Source: Boesenbergia rotunda
Taxonomy: Eukaryota > Streptophyta > Magnoliopsida > Zingiberales > Zingiberaceae
Assembly (NCBI GenBank): GCA_024364735.1
Contig: JAGFNQ010007676.1
Span: 1-64,000, forward strand
DNA length: 64,000 nucleotides
Direction: 5' to 3'
Program-made: the position numbers and the translations under genes
Part shown: positions 41,090-53,691 of the stretch, piece after piece
How positions within the stretch are numbered: the first letter of the stretch is position 1
How the letters are laid out: every line of letters begins with the position of its first letter
The notes under the pieces: model-generated
Database searches by the model: none
The model's input: only the letters and a program-made list of their open reading frames with translations
Told to the model about the DNA's origin: nothing

Positions 41090-43169
41090 TTAAGAAAGCA
41101 GTACAATAATTCAAATGGAAAGAAAATTCATAAATGACAAGGGAGATCAGGAGCGTGACCGTGAGAGGGTCATGATGAGCTAGGAGTTGTAGGGATTCAG
41201 GTGATGCGCATTCTATGGCTGGTCCAACCTCTTTCCTTTGTCGTCCTCCATGTAATAAACATCGGAGCGCAACTTCTCCATGACTCAGAAAGGTCCTTGC
41301 CAGCAAGATTCCGGCTTGTCAGCTTCTCCGGTCGGCATGAGTTTTTTCTAGACCAAGTCTCTTGTTTGGAAGGAACAAGGGATGACTCATTGATTGTAGT
41401 TGAGGCGCATTCGTTGTCGGTAGGCGATGAGCCAGGCTACTGCCTTCTCTCGGTCCTCCGTCAAGAGGTCTAGATCCATTAGGCGTAGCTGGTTGTTCTG
41501 GTCTTCATAGGCGACCCATTGTAGAGATTCATCCCCAACCTCCACGGTGACCACGATATCCCCTCCATAAACCGGTGGAAAGGGGTCATCTGAGTGCTTT
41601 CCTGAGGGGTCATCCGATAGCCCATAGGATGCTTGGGAGCTCCTCCACTCAACTACCTTGGACATGGTCCAATTTAGCTTTGAGTCCTCAGACAATTTTC
41701 CTATTCACCACCTCGACCTGTCCATTGCTCTAGGGGCATGCGATAGAGGTGACGACTTGCTATTTGTTGAGCTATTCACACCATTTTTTGACGGTGACTT
41801 TGGAATTGTCAGCCATTGTCCGATACAAGCCTATAGTGGAGCCCGAACCGATAGACAATGTTTTTCCACAAGAACTTAATGACTCCACCTTTGGTGATAC
41901 ACGACAAGGGAACAACTTCCACCCATTTAAAAAAATAATCGACGGTTACTAGTAGTAATTTCTTCTACTTTGGACCCAGAGGGAAGGGACCTATGATGTC
42001 CATACCTCATTGGTCAAATCGAAAGGCTATGGTGACCGTCTTCAGAAATGCCATGGGACGATGAGGAGGTTATGGTGCTTCTGGAAGGGGGCGCAAGCAG
42101 CAAGCAGGCGAGTTGAGTCAGCCTGTAAGGTGGGCCAAAAGTATCCGACCAAGAGAACCTTGCTGGTCAGAGTCTTGGCCCTCGCATGATTCTGACATAT
42201 GCCCTCATGGATCTCTCGGAGTACATAATTAGCATCTGCCAGCCCGAGGCATTTGAGTAAGGGTCGGGAGAAGGACCGTTGGTACAGTAGGTTTCCAATT
42301 AGAGTGAATCGTGCCGCTCTTCTTTATAGCACCCATCTCTGTTCAGAATCTTCAGGAAGAGTACTTTGTGTTAGATAGTCAATGAGGGGTGACCTCCAGT
42401 TAATGGGGTCGTCTGGTCGTGCTAGGTGCTAGACTTGGGAGACCAGCAACGTACGGGGGATATAGTCTTGAATTTCCCACTAGGCTAGGGAGTTGGCTAA
42501 CTTGTACAGTTCGTCAACCATCTGATCCTTAGTCTGAGGTATCTTTTGGACGTTCACCTCCTGAAAGTGGAGCCAGAGTTTGCCAAAGGCCTCCATGTAG
42601 TCACACAACTTCTCATTATAGACTTCGAAATGTCCAGCTATTTTTTGAGTCACCAGTTGGGAATCGAAGTGCACCTCACGAGGCGCCGACTTGCTTAGCT
42701 TCCTGGAGCCCGCCAAAAATGCCTCGTATTCAGCCTTGTTGTTTGAGAATCAGAATTCGAGCCGAATGGCAAGGTGAGTGTCTCTTTGGGGAGATACTAA
42801 TAGGATGCGTACGCCACTGCCCTGCCGATTACAGGATCCATCACATATAACTTCCATATTCCTGTTGTCTGGGGCTCGAAGGTTTCAGCTAAGAAGTCCG
42901 CCAAGGCCTGAGCCTTAATGATGGTCCTTCGTTGGTACTGGATGTCATACTCACTCAGTTCAACCATCTATTTGACCAATCTTCCGGAGGCCTTAGGCTT
43001 GGAGAGGACTAGACCCAGGCTGCTGTTGGTGAGAACTATGATCTGGTGTGCCAGGAAGTAGGCTCGTCATCGTCTGGCTGCCAAGGTAAAGTCGAGCGCT
43101 AATCTCTCTAGGGTAGTGTATCTTCTTTCCACATCTTTAAGGACATGGTTGAAGAAGTAGACCGGGTAT
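41090..43169 (-). pseudogene. Tat pol remnant: RNase H regions and integrase
   Basis: Read on the minus strand from 43169. The RT/RNase H junction part YPVYFFNHVLKD and RRYTTLERLAL come first. A second RNase H-like stretch follows at 42716-42480 with HFDSQLVTQKIAGHFEV and QTKDQMVDELYKLANS. Integrase pieces follow at about 42400-41700 with MDIIGPFPLGPK and YFFKWVE, then the end region (41695-41387). Many stops and frameshifts are present. Two RNase H-like regions in tandem fit the Tat lineage, which has a second, archaeal-like RNase H. The upstream part (protease, RT core) is cut off by the Tat element starting at 43170. Confidence 0.75.
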
Positions 43170-43686
43170 TGCCCGGGATCCCCCGGGCCAGAAGACCCCG
43201 ATATCACCTCGGGGGAGCGGAGCCCAAGAAGCATTCAACCTTAAGTAACGGTTCCCCTTTTCTTCGGATTTGCGGATAATCATCACCAATTATTACAGGA
43301 TGATTATGACCCATAATTATCGCAACGGTCCGAACTTAATGACTGTGTGGATAGTTGAAAAGGTGATCCCGTAACTGACAATTAGGGGGACATGGTGAAG
43401 ATCGTGAATACTCGTGGGACAACCACCTCAGGTATAAAAGGTACTCCAACCCCTCCGGTAAGGGGGTTACGCTCTCTCTACTTCACGCATACCTTTTTTG
43501 CCTTCTTTTCATCACCTGGATCAAGGCACTGACTTGAGCGTCGGAGTGGGCTCAGCTGGACAACCTCTGGCATGTTCCTCTAACACTCGTGTTAATCTCG
43601 CAGGGTGTGAGCTCTTCCTCTAGCGTCAGCATCCGTATGGACTGAACCCTGGTGACTGGTCGTCGACGTTGATTCCTTCCGAAACA
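43170..43686 (+). repeat. 5' LTR of a plus-strand Tat element
   Basis: A 517-base LTR, probably starting TGCCCGGGATCCCC and ending CCGAAACA before the primer site. It interrupts the pol of the minus-strand Tat element. A TATA box (GGTATAAAAGG) lies at about 43434. The 5' boundary is inferred from the break in the pol reading. Confidence 0.7.
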
Positions 43687-43689
43687 AGT

Positions 43690-43707
43690 TTGGCGTCGTC
43701 TGTGAGA
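43690..43707 (+). other. Primer binding site of the plus-strand Tat element
   Basis: TGGCGTCGTCTGTGAGAA starts three bases after the LTR end. It closely resembles the TGGCGCCGTCTGTGGGAA primer site used by RIRE2/Grande-type Tat elements. Confidence 0.8.
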
Positions 43708-43735
43708 AACCAGTAAACCACCAGAAGGAGCACCG

Positions 43736-44080
43736 ATGGCAGAGCCAGTGGGACAATCCATTGTCCTGACGAAAAAGGAACTGGATCGCTTGGTAGCCAA
43801 CGCCATCAAAGAGGCGCTCGAACAACACCAAATTGAGCAGGAAGCCTCACAGTGAGGTGTTTCTATGCGGAAGGAGATCCCCAGAATCTCCATCTCGCAC
43901 CCTCGACCGCGAAGATCCGTCACACCACCAGGCCGACGCGCCGGAGCAGCCCCAGATCATCGGTGAGGCTCTTTCGGAGATATTGAGAAGGCTAATTCGG
44001 TAGCCTCTAGCGCGCTGAGACACGAAGATGGACAGGGGAAGAGGGAGAAACCTAAGGCCTCCCCTAAGGCCCCCTCTACT
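43736..44080 (+). pseudogene. Tat gag, N-terminal piece
   Basis: Starts MAEPVGQSIVLTKKELDRL about 30 bases past the primer site and has a TGA near 43853. The reading then goes on with a frameshift to a Pro/Lys-rich stretch. At 44080 it is cut by the Angela-like solo LTR, and it continues at 60598. The segment is the usual N-terminal arm of Tat Gag. Confidence 0.75.
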
Positions 44081-44785
44081 TGTTGGGTTCTCCCGGCACA
44101 AAACAATAAAAACGCAGCGGAAACAAGAACCCACGAGCGATCCATACGAAAGAAAAACTCGTACAAAGCTATCTATCTAATAAATTTATCTACTGTTTAT
44201 ACCTTTGAAGCGTGCCCTTCGTTTATCCCGCTCATCTAAGATGCGCCGGATCTCTTGCACGTTCAAGCGTCCGTGCCTCTATTTGTATCCACATGGACAC
44301 AATCTCTCAACTTTGGGAGAACTACCTTAGTTGTGCTAGCAACTTGAGGTAGCTCGAAAACACCAAGAACCTTACACTAAGGTTTCGGCTAGGAGGGAGG
44401 AGAGGAAGAAGAGAAGAAAGGAAGAAGGAAAGAAGGAGAAGATCTCATCCAAAGTCACAAAGCCCTCTTTTATACTCATCCCATGAATATGAAGAGGTTT
44501 GTGTCTCTTTGGCTTCCCAATAAAGAGCACATCTTTTCATGTGGCTCTTTATCATTTTCCATGCAAGAAAAGAATCTTTTCTTTTCCCCTTCATTAAACA
44601 CTTTAATGAATATCCCATTAATCCCGACCGGGCCCCTCGGGCTTCCAACCGGTCTCCCGACCAAGTCTGCCGAGTGCCGAGCTCCTAACCCAGTCTGCCG
44701 AGCTCCGACCCAGTCGGCCGAGCGCCGACCCAGTCGGCCGAGCGCCGACCTAGTCCCCCGAGCGCTCACCTCCCGATCCGCGCTC

Positions 44786-44965
44786 CCGAGTTCCTAACTC
44801 GGGCTCGGACTTCCCGAGTTCCAACTCGGGCTCGGTCTTGCCGAGTTCCCCAACTTGAGCTCGGACTCCCGAGTTCCCAACTTGGGCTCGGACCCCCGAG
44901 TTCCCAACTTGGGCTCCAACTCCCGAACTGACCTCCCGAGTTCCCAACTCGGGCTCAGGTCTGCC
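44786..44965 (-). repeat. CCCGAGTT/AACTCGGG hairpin array
   Basis: About seven units of 24-29 bases, each with arms CCCGAGTT and AACTCGGG (or AACTTGGG with a G-T pair) around two to four bases such as CCC or CCT, separated by CTCGGAC-like linkers. They lie in the Angela-like solo LTR, downstream of the LTR start and upstream of the TATA box. Confidence 0.85.
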
Positions 44966-45563
44966 GATCAGATTTCCCGAAGCATTGTGTCCTTTGTGTG
45001 TGACCCAATAGGTTCTCATGACATTGGCAATGTGCCTAACCACATTAGACACATAAACAATGAGCGACATCTAGCAATGCATTATTGCTACCCAAGTAAC
45101 AAGAAAAGTCGAGATCCGACTAAACCTCCGTGACTATGATAATGTATGACCTTGTCCTTCTATCCTTGATATCTAGATTGACCAATGAGGCTTAGACCGT
45201 GTCATCCCCAATCAATCTTGTGTTTCTTGATCCCCGAGTAGACTCACTCAAACAAATGAGTTCAATATCTCATATTGACTCATTTGAGCATGGTCATGCG
45301 TTTCAGCAGTCCTACTCGATCAAGGGGCCCACAGATATCACTCCCGTCATATGGGAAGGATAGATCACATCTACATCACTCATATCTCTCCGCATAATTC
45401 ATTACATACTCAGTGATCGCCTTTATAGTCCACCCTGTTACGGGTGACGTTTGACGATACCAAAGTACATAACTCCTTATGTAGGGAACCGTAGTGACTT
45501 TAGGTCTAAGGACTATTCATACCAATAGTCACATGAGAAAGTTTATGACACTCATATGACAAT

Positions 45564-47912
45564 TGACGGACCCAGATTAGCTAATTAAAGTTGTCACGAA
45601 ATGTATGGATCCGTCAGAATTTAGATATTTATAAACAGCTGGAAACCCTTTTTGCAATCAAAATATGAAAACGTAGTAAAGGGGTCACAGGTCGTATTTT
45701 TCTCGAGGCTAGTTGTAGTGTTTGATTCGAGCTTGGTTTATATGTCGTTTGTATTTTTAGGTTTCGAATAAGTAATTCGGTTTTGGTTGTAAATTTGGAA
45801 ATGAAATCGCAATGGAGAAGTAAGAACCTTGATCTAATGAATTAAACAAGAAATTGGCACTAAAGAGCTCAACTAATGGAAACCTAATTAAGCACTTACC
45901 AAATTTTTGAAAACCGTTTTCTGATTTCAACAAATCAAAAGAAATGCTAAGCAACTAAGTAAAGGCAGTGATGGGAGTTCTCGGACACAAACAAGCTTAA
46001 CACAATTAATGGCATGCGACATTAAGAAATCAAACAAACAACTTAACTAAACTAGCTAAAGAGTTTTGGAAACCAACCACTGCCAATAAAATTCAAAAAT
46101 AAGTGAATGCAAACTTATTGATTCAAACACAATCATATGCCACAAAAACAAGCTAAATTCGGATGCAAAAAGTTTCAAATCTATTGGCTCGCAAGAGATA
46201 ACTCTTTGTGCCAAAACTAACACCAACTTATAAAATCAGTAATCTTTCGGCTCTAATTCTTAAGCTGGTTGGTTCAATTGGGAATCAAGGGTATTTGGAG
46301 AGAACTAAGCAAGACTAAGTAAAGGAATTGAAACTGAAATTAGAACTAGAGAAGCAAAAGTAAATCAGAAACCGAATTGCTGAAGTTAAGGATGCAGAAA
46401 TTAAAGGCTTAACTAAAGAATTTTCTTTCGCAATAGATCAAAGGCTAAACTAGCTAATGCAAAACAAATTTGAGCAACTAATCTAGGTGCAAGGAAACTT
46501 AACTAGCAATTACTTAACAGAAACTAATGAAAGGGGACTGAAAATTCTGATAAGCAATAATTCAGATTGGTACGCAGCAATTCAACTTGGCACGCCGCAA
46601 GTCAACTTGGCACGCAGCAAACTAAACAAAATTGAACTGAAATTTAACTCAATCGATCACTAAACAATTTCCTAAATTACTGAACTCGAAGATTAAAAAC
46701 CTAATGAAACCAAACAATTCAGAATTACAAACTATGACAGCTGATAATTGAAAATCTAGAACAGAATTGCATCGAAAATGAAACTACAGCTAAACAAAAT
46801 GAAAATTAAGTATCTAAGCTACTCCTCAACCCTTCTCCAACTCAAGAGCTCCTTGGTCGTCAATCAAGGGAGAACCTCGGACCCGCAAGCTCAACAAATC
46901 TGTTGAAGATCTGTCTCTACTACTAAATCAAATCAGCCCCTGCTCAAGCCGAAATTTGCTTCCAATTTCCCAAACTCGCTGTGGTGGCTTGCGATTGTGA
47001 TTAGGGAATGATCCGAACCTTCCAAGGAACCCCTCTGGACAGCTCGGATGCAGTGGAAATGGTGCACAGCTGAGCTCGATGAAATCGGATGGCAAAACTG
47101 CTGAAACCTCACGCAGCCTTGCTATTGAGCAAAACCCAAATCTGAAACTTCACTGAGACTCTCTTCACTGACCAAGCCCTTGCTCTGATGAAGGATTGAG
47201 TGATCACGCCTTCGATTGGATGAAAACTTGAAGAAACGAAGAAGAACACGGATGAAGCTACTGTTGCGGCGAAGACGCGATGAAGGGGAAGCTGCGCAGG
47301 ATTTTTGATTAAATACTTAAGTACGGATGGCCCAGATTCATTTGAGAAAATCCAACGGCTGATCTTGCTCTGATTTGAGCCAAACTTTGAGGATGTTGAT
47401 CAGGGGTCAGGATCTACCTCGTGGTAGCTCGGATCCTCCAGATGTGCAACGGATGGTCCAGATCAACTTAGTCTTTGAATGGACGATCTAGAGCCCTCCG
47501 AGCTTGATCCAACGGTTGATTTAGCTATGATTGGGATGAAACCTTCAGATCTTGATCAGGGTGCTTGATCAACCCTAGCCCTAGCTTGGATTGCTTCAGA
47601 TGGTCCCGGATGGCCTAGATCTAGCCGTTCTTGAATCGGACGGCCCAGATTTAATCATAAACTTGATAATTCGATCCGGGTCACTTCCGACTCGAGTTTG
47701 ACCCAATATGCCCTAGATCCTTGAACCTTTGATGCCTACAAAAATAGATCAAGAATTTAGTGGCCAAATAATCCAATTTTATGCAAATTTGCAATTAAGT
47801 TCAAAACAAAGGTAAGTTCTAAAACCTAGGGCAATTTCACAATTTTAGCAATAAAAATATAGGTCAATCATGGATTTTAGCAACTCAAATAATCAATAAA
47901 ATAGTATCTATC
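45564..47912 (-). repeat. Athila 3' LTR
   Basis: Minus strand TGATAGATAC at 47912 to GGGTCTGTCA-type end (TGACGGACCC on the plus strand at 45564). The polypurine tract AAGTGTGGGGGAGT abuts it at 47913-47926. The short frame at 45757-45954 is repeated in the other LTR and is not a gene. Confidence 0.94.
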
Positions 47913-50900
47913 AACTCCCCCACACTTAACCTTGAGCGTCTCGCGAAAACACTAAGTATGTATCCCTTAGATTTACTTAAGCATAATTAGAAGCAAATGA
48001 AAAGAAATTACCTAAGGTTGTCAATTCTCAAAAATCTAAGCTCTATGGATTAGTATCTTGTCCTTAAATCAACAACTTGGCCTTTTCATCTATCATGAGT
48101 CATTGAGATGAATTCAATTACTAGCCTTTCAAAGAAAATTTTGGTGGCTCTCTCCTTAAGTTCTAAGTTGATGGTGGAGGTGGAGCTCACTCAAATACAC
48201 ATGTTTCTTGCACTACCATAGACTTGCTTATTACCTAATCTCCACCATTATTCATGATTAGGATCAACATCTACAAAAACAAATCAAAGACATAGAAATG
48301 ATAAGAAATGGAATAAAAATCAAGGAAATGAAAAAAAAATGGTTAAAGTGGAAGACTTAGTTGCTTAAGAATGTTTCCAATGTGCTTTGCCCCTCTTCAA
48401 ATCAAATCTGATTGGTGGAGTAAGAATTCAAATAATGCCTTTGATTTGGGTGAAGAAAACTCCATTTGACTTCATTGTGCGACTTCCTTCAATTGCGTGC
48501 CATTTGGATCCTTCTCTTTTCTCCTCATCAAATCTTTTTCTTTTTCTTTCTCTCTGCTCTGAATTCTTCTAATGGAGCATTTCGGATCAGCCTTGTATCA
48601 GAGAACGTATGATATCAAGTAGCATAGATACTCAACATACAACTTTCACTAAACAACCCTTGCAACTCACTCTTGATACACAATCCTTTACAAGTTGGCA
48701 CACTTCTTCTTCCATTCTTTTTTTTATATTCAGCTGCAAATTCCTGCTCTAAATCCATTTCAAGTCTCTGATTTCTTAAATACTCAACATCAGTTAGCAT
48801 CCATTAGTGTAGTGTAGAGTTTGAATTATCCCACTTGAAAATTCTGCCCATAAAGTTTAATTTCAGCCACTTCTTCCTTTTCTTTTCTCTTTTTCTGCTC
48901 CACTTCGAAACTTCTAGCAGCCATTTGTTTTTCTTAGATCCGAAATTGAATGTGCACCTTCAACTTCAGATACGTTTTACACTTAATATCTTGATTCATA
49001 GCTCCTCAAAATTCAGATTACTTTCAGCTTATAATGCAATGCAGGGCAGATTTGGGCAGTTTCAGAATTTCTTCTCAGCTTTTGGTCAGCTCACAAGCTT
49101 CACGTCAATTCATTTTCAGAATCAAGACTCTGATTTCCCAAACAATTGGCATCACATAGTACTTGCATCAAATAGCAGTGAAATCCTTAAGTGTTCCACT
49201 CACAAATTCAAATCAGCACATTGAATTTCAGCCTTTGCCTTCACTGCATTTTTTTTTTGAACATTCCATCAGCCATCTTCTTCTAATCCGTGATGGGTGT
49301 GCTCATCACTTTTGGCTTCTTAGTTTCCATTCGATCAGGTTTAAAGGTCCAAGATTTCTCAAAAACTTAGCTATCACATGCTCTTCCTCCATTTCATGGT
49401 TTGGGCACTTTAATTCAGATAACCTGCTGCCCTTTTCAGAAATTCTGATCCCTGGTTAGAAGTCCTCTCAAATTCAATCCAGATTAGTTTAACTACACTC
49501 AAATCTCTGATCTATACAGCTGCAATTCAAGATAATACTATCAAGACAGCTTGTATCATTCAGCCTAGAATTTCAGCAGCCCAGCTTCCTCATTTTGGCT
49601 CAGATTTTGTGCCATTTCCTTTCTTCATTTCAGAATTTTCTTCATAAGTCCTCCCTTTGATTTCGGCTCTGCCTCACTGCTTTTCCATTCAAGCTCACAG
49701 ATTTCTCCATTGTTTCAGATTTTTCTATTTTTTTTTCTTTTTCTTTTTTTTTCTCTTCAATTCAGAATTCACTCAGATTCCATTCAAACTCTGATCAATG
49801 AATTGGATTTCCAGCATCAGATTGTGTTCAGCTCCATCTCAGAATTCTTTCTTAAATTTGTTAACTGCCCGCATCAGCTCTCCTTGCAGTCAGCTCAGAA
49901 TTTCCTGCTTCTCAGCTCTTCTCAGCTCATTTCAGACTATTTTCAGCTGCTTCAAATTCAAGTCTCGGGAGATTACAGCTCTCCCTTGCTTCAATTCAGA
50001 TTTTTCAGCTTCTTTTCAGCTTTGTCTTTATGTGCTCAGCTCCAAAATTCTTATCAGAAACAACTTCAACCCAGCACTGCCTTTCCTTAATCCAGAATTT
50101 ACTTGGGGAGCTGCTTGGTACAGCTATAGTGCATCTTGATACAAAGACAATTCACTCACTAACCTGCACAAAATTCTCTGTTTGGCACAACAATCTGAAT
50201 TGGATCAGATTCGGTTAGCTGCAATTCAGCCGAATTCAACTCATAGTAGTTGCCATTTAATTCAAGTTCCAATCTAAGTCATTCCTAATCAAATCAGTTT
50301 CACAGATTTTCCTTTTGGCACAGAATTCTCTGCATTTTCTGCTTCAATCTCATCTCTTCTTTTCTGCTCTCCATAAACTCTAATAACTGTCGAGTGGCTA
50401 CCTTACAATCCAAGTCAGTTTTTGGTGATTGAAGTCGGCTGGAAATTCTGGCTTCCACACTGCATAGATTTACTGCAGCCTTCAGATTTCCATGTAAGCT
50501 GATTCCATGCAGATTGGAAATCAGCTTCAATCATTTCAGTAGCTATCCTTGCAACTCAGCTCAGAACTACCTGTTTTCTCTCAACATTTCTGATTTTACA
50601 GCCAAGAAAACTTCAATTCAGCTTCATATCAGCTTTTGTTCAGCCTTAATGCAGCCTTCATTCAGCCTTTCTGATCCCACTCAGCTACAACTTAGCTTCT
50701 ATCATATGGTTCTGAATTTTCCGAACAAAGCACAGCTACAACCGTGAGCAATTCTGATCCAATCATGCTTCACAGAAAATTTTTTTTTTCTTGCTTTGGC
50801 ACAAACAATTGTCTCACTGATCTGATTGAGTGCAAATGGGTTTCAATGCACAGCTTCTTGGATCTTCAATTGATTTCCATCCTTAACCACTTCTTCTTGG

Positions 50901-51640
50901 AATTCAAACTTACTCAAAGTGTAATTGTTTCCATCCTTCCATTGCAAAATTTTTTTTCTTTGGATCAAAATGCCTTCTTGATACAAAACTTTTTCCAAAA
51001 TACTAATCACTCCCCAACACTTAAATCTTTGTCCGTCTCGGGCAAAATAGCATTAGAAACATTCCAAACAAACAAGTCCATGGAAAAAATTGGGGTTAAG
51101 ATTAGGAATAAGGAGAGACAACTAGAATAGAATAGACAAGTAGAATAGACAAATTGATGTGGAAAGGTAAATAAAGTGATTAGTCCCTATAGATGTGATC
51201 CAACCATTGAAATATGATTTTGAAAGAACCTAAGCAAGTTCTAGAATACAATAACATATGTGTATCACAAAATAAGGCTAATCTCACTAGGCAAAAATAA
51301 TTCATCTCAAGTCCTCAATTAAGAATTTAAAACAAAGTAGTACTCAAGCAACCAAGAATTCATCCATGAGCTTAAACCCTAAGTTTTGACAACCAAATTT
51401 AATTTATTTTCAAAAGACTCTAAAATCACATGAAGATAACCTAAAGGGATACCTTTATTCCTAGTCATGCAAGAAAAAGTGCTAAAACAAAAACATGGTA
51501 TTTACAATGATTTTTATTCATGTCATGTTTATCCTAAGAATTTATTATCAACTACTTACTCCAAAAGAGAAAGAATTTATTCCTAGAACCATGAAAATGA
51601 TATGTACAATGAAATGTAAATGTAAAGAAATGAACCCCCC
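47913..51640 (-). other. Athila 3' non-coding region
   Basis: No env-like frame. From about 48830 to 51000 the plus strand is strongly pyrimidine rich, with endless variants of TTCAGCTT and AATTCAG. Apparent plus-strand frames (48835-49224, 49710-50139, 50744-51130) come from the lack of purines, not from genes. A second polypurine-like block near 51009-51050 resembles the true one at 47913-47960 in sequence and order (CTCCCC, ACACTTAA, then CGTCTCG). Confidence 0.75.
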
Positions 51641-52087
51641 TTAAGTTGGGTAGATAGCGTCCTCAATGTACACATCCTCCACCTTAAGCTCTTTTAGTTC
51701 TTCAAAATACTTTTTGAGCCGGTGGCCATTAACTTTCCACACAAATCCATTAGCTTCGTCACTAATTTCAACAACTCCATAGGGAAATATGTCAGTTATA
51801 ATAAATGGACCTTCCCACCTTGACCTCAACTTACCTCTTATCAATTTGAGCCTTGATTTATACAATAAAACCTTATCGCCAATTTGGAAGTCCTTTTTCA
51901 CAATGTGCTTGTCATGGAAGTTTTTGGTCTTCTCCTTGTAAATCCTTGAGTTTTCAAATGCTTCCAACCGAATTTCTTCAAGTTCTTGGAGTTGCAATTT
52001 TCTCTCTTCCCCCACCTTGGTAGCATAGAAATTGCAAGCTTTCACCGCCCAATATGCCTTGTGCTCTATTTCCACGGGAGGTGACAA
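51641..52087 (-). pseudogene. Athila integrase C-terminal domain, out of frame
   Basis: This 148-codon frame continues the integrase after a one-base loss in a C run near 52080. It includes FHDKHIVKKDFQIGDKVLLY and the SRLKLIRGKLRSRWEGPF motif of Gypsy integrase C-termini, and ends VNGHRLKKYFEE. Confidence 0.88.
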
Positions 52088-53685
52088 GCCTTACCATAAA
52101 CCAGGCGGTAGGGTGACATGCCAATCGGTGTCTTGTATGCTGTTCTGTAGGCCCAGAGTGCGTCATCTAGCCTCTTGCTCCAGTCTTTTCTAGTGGGCCC
52201 AACTGTCTTCTCTAAGATGGATTTGATCTCTCTGTTTGAAATCTCAGCCTGTCCATTTGTTTGGGGATGATAGGATGTAGAGATTTTATGAACCACCCCA
52301 TATTTGCTTAGCAGTGCCTTCATGTGTTTGTTGCAAAAATGAGATCCTTGGTCACTGATTATTGCTCTTGGAATTCCAAACCTGCAGAAAATGTGTGACC
52401 TAACAAAACTACAAACAACAGAAGAATCATCAGTCTTGGAGGGAATGGCCTCCACCCATTTTGAAACATAATCCACAGCAAGTAAAATATACAGATAACC
52501 ATAAGATGCAGGAAAAGGTCCCATAAAATCTATCCCCCAAACATCAAAAATCTCACAATAAAGTATAGCATGCTGGGGCATCTCATGTCTCGCTCCTATG
52601 TTCCCAGTTCGCTGACATCTATCACAATTTTTATAAAAAACATGTGAATCATGAAAAAGGGTGGGCCAGTATAATCCACACTCTAATACTTTCCTAGCAG
52701 TCCTCTGGGGTCCAAAATGCCCCCCACAAGCTGATGAATGACAAAATGTCAGGACAGAAGAAAACTCATGATCGGGTATGCATCTCCTAATTATTTGGTC
52801 ATTACAAAATTTCCACAAATAAGGATCATCCCACACATAAAACTTTGCATCACTTTTTAATTTATCTTTTTGAGCTTTAGAAAATTGAGTGGGAAATACA
52901 TGTGCAACAAGAAAGTTAACTAGGTCTGCATACCATGGGGTCTCACCATGCACTGAGATCAAGTGCTCATCTCTGAAATCATCATCAATGGTGGTAGGAG
53001 ATCCATCTCCTTCAAGTCTGCTCAAATGATCTGCAACTAAGTTCTCTTTTCCACTTCTATCTCTGATCTCCAGGTCGAATTCTTGGAGTAGGAGCATCCA
53101 TCTGATCAATCTAGGTGTTGCATCAGGCTTTTTCAATAAGTATTTGAGAGCTGCATGATCAGAAAAAATAATGACATGTGAGCATAATAAATAAGATCTG
53201 AATCTATCTAAAGCAAAGACAATGGCAAGAAGCTCCTTTTCAGTCGTGGTGTAGTTGGATTGGGCGGCATCTAGGGTTTTGGAGGTGTAGCAAATGACAT
53301 GTGGTGCTCCATCAACCCTCTGTGCTAAAACAGCTCCCACTGCAAAATTAGAAGCATCACACATTAATTCAAAAGGTAGAGTCCAGTCAGATGATGTAAT
53401 AATAGGAGCTGAGGTAAGAGCCTCCCTAAGTCTATGAAAAGCTTCCTTGTATTTTTCATCAAAGTGAAACTCAACATCTTTCTGTAACAGCCGTGTCAAG
53501 GGTCGAGCAATCAAGCTGAAATCTCTAATGAATCTGCGGTAAAATCCTGCATGTCCAAGAAAAGCACGAACATCCCGTACGCATACGGGGTAAGATAAAG
53601 AAGAAATAACACTGATTTTAGCAGGATCTACCTCAATACCTTTCTGAGAGACTATGTGTCCAAGTACTGTCCCATGCTCTACCAT
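52066..53685 (-). pseudogene. Athila RNase H and integrase core
   Basis: Open for 539 codons in the same frame as the RT part, separated from it by one TGA that replaces a Cys-like position. RNase H covers about residues 95-230 (MCDASNFAVGAVLAQ, TEKELLAIVFA, SDHAALKYLL). The integrase zinc finger follows (CHSSACGGHFG ... CDRCQ), then the catalytic core with the first Asp in GIDFMG, the second in ISDQGSHF and Glu in NGQAEISNREIK. All three acidic residues are present. The frame ends by frameshift near 52080. Function would be cDNA maturation and integration in the nucleus. Confidence 0.92.
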
Positions 53686-53691
53686 AAAGTG

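Larger units (their letters stand above)
35471..43169 (-). mobile_element. Decayed Tat-lineage Gypsy element (partial)
   Basis: On the minus strand the pol end (43169-41090) is followed by a tandem array (41050-39490) and then an ORF in the opposite direction (36818 to about 39322). Tat elements such as Grande and Retand are known for an antisense ORF and for tandem repeats between pol and the 3' LTR, so the whole layout fits. The left end is approximate. The right end is where another Tat element inserted into pol. Confidence 0.75.

Noticed and set aside
41201..41952. Plus-strand frames in the Tat pol region
   Set aside because: They are shadows of integrase and pol C-terminal sequence on the minus strand.
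45757..45954. Frame repeated at 57995-58240
   Set aside because: It is the same part of the two Athila LTRs and not a duplicated gene.
49710..50139. Overlapping plus-strand frames with hydrophobic Phe/Leu/Ser content
   Set aside because: The region is pyrimidine rich, which gives Phe/Leu/Ser codons and few stops by composition alone. No homology or start context.
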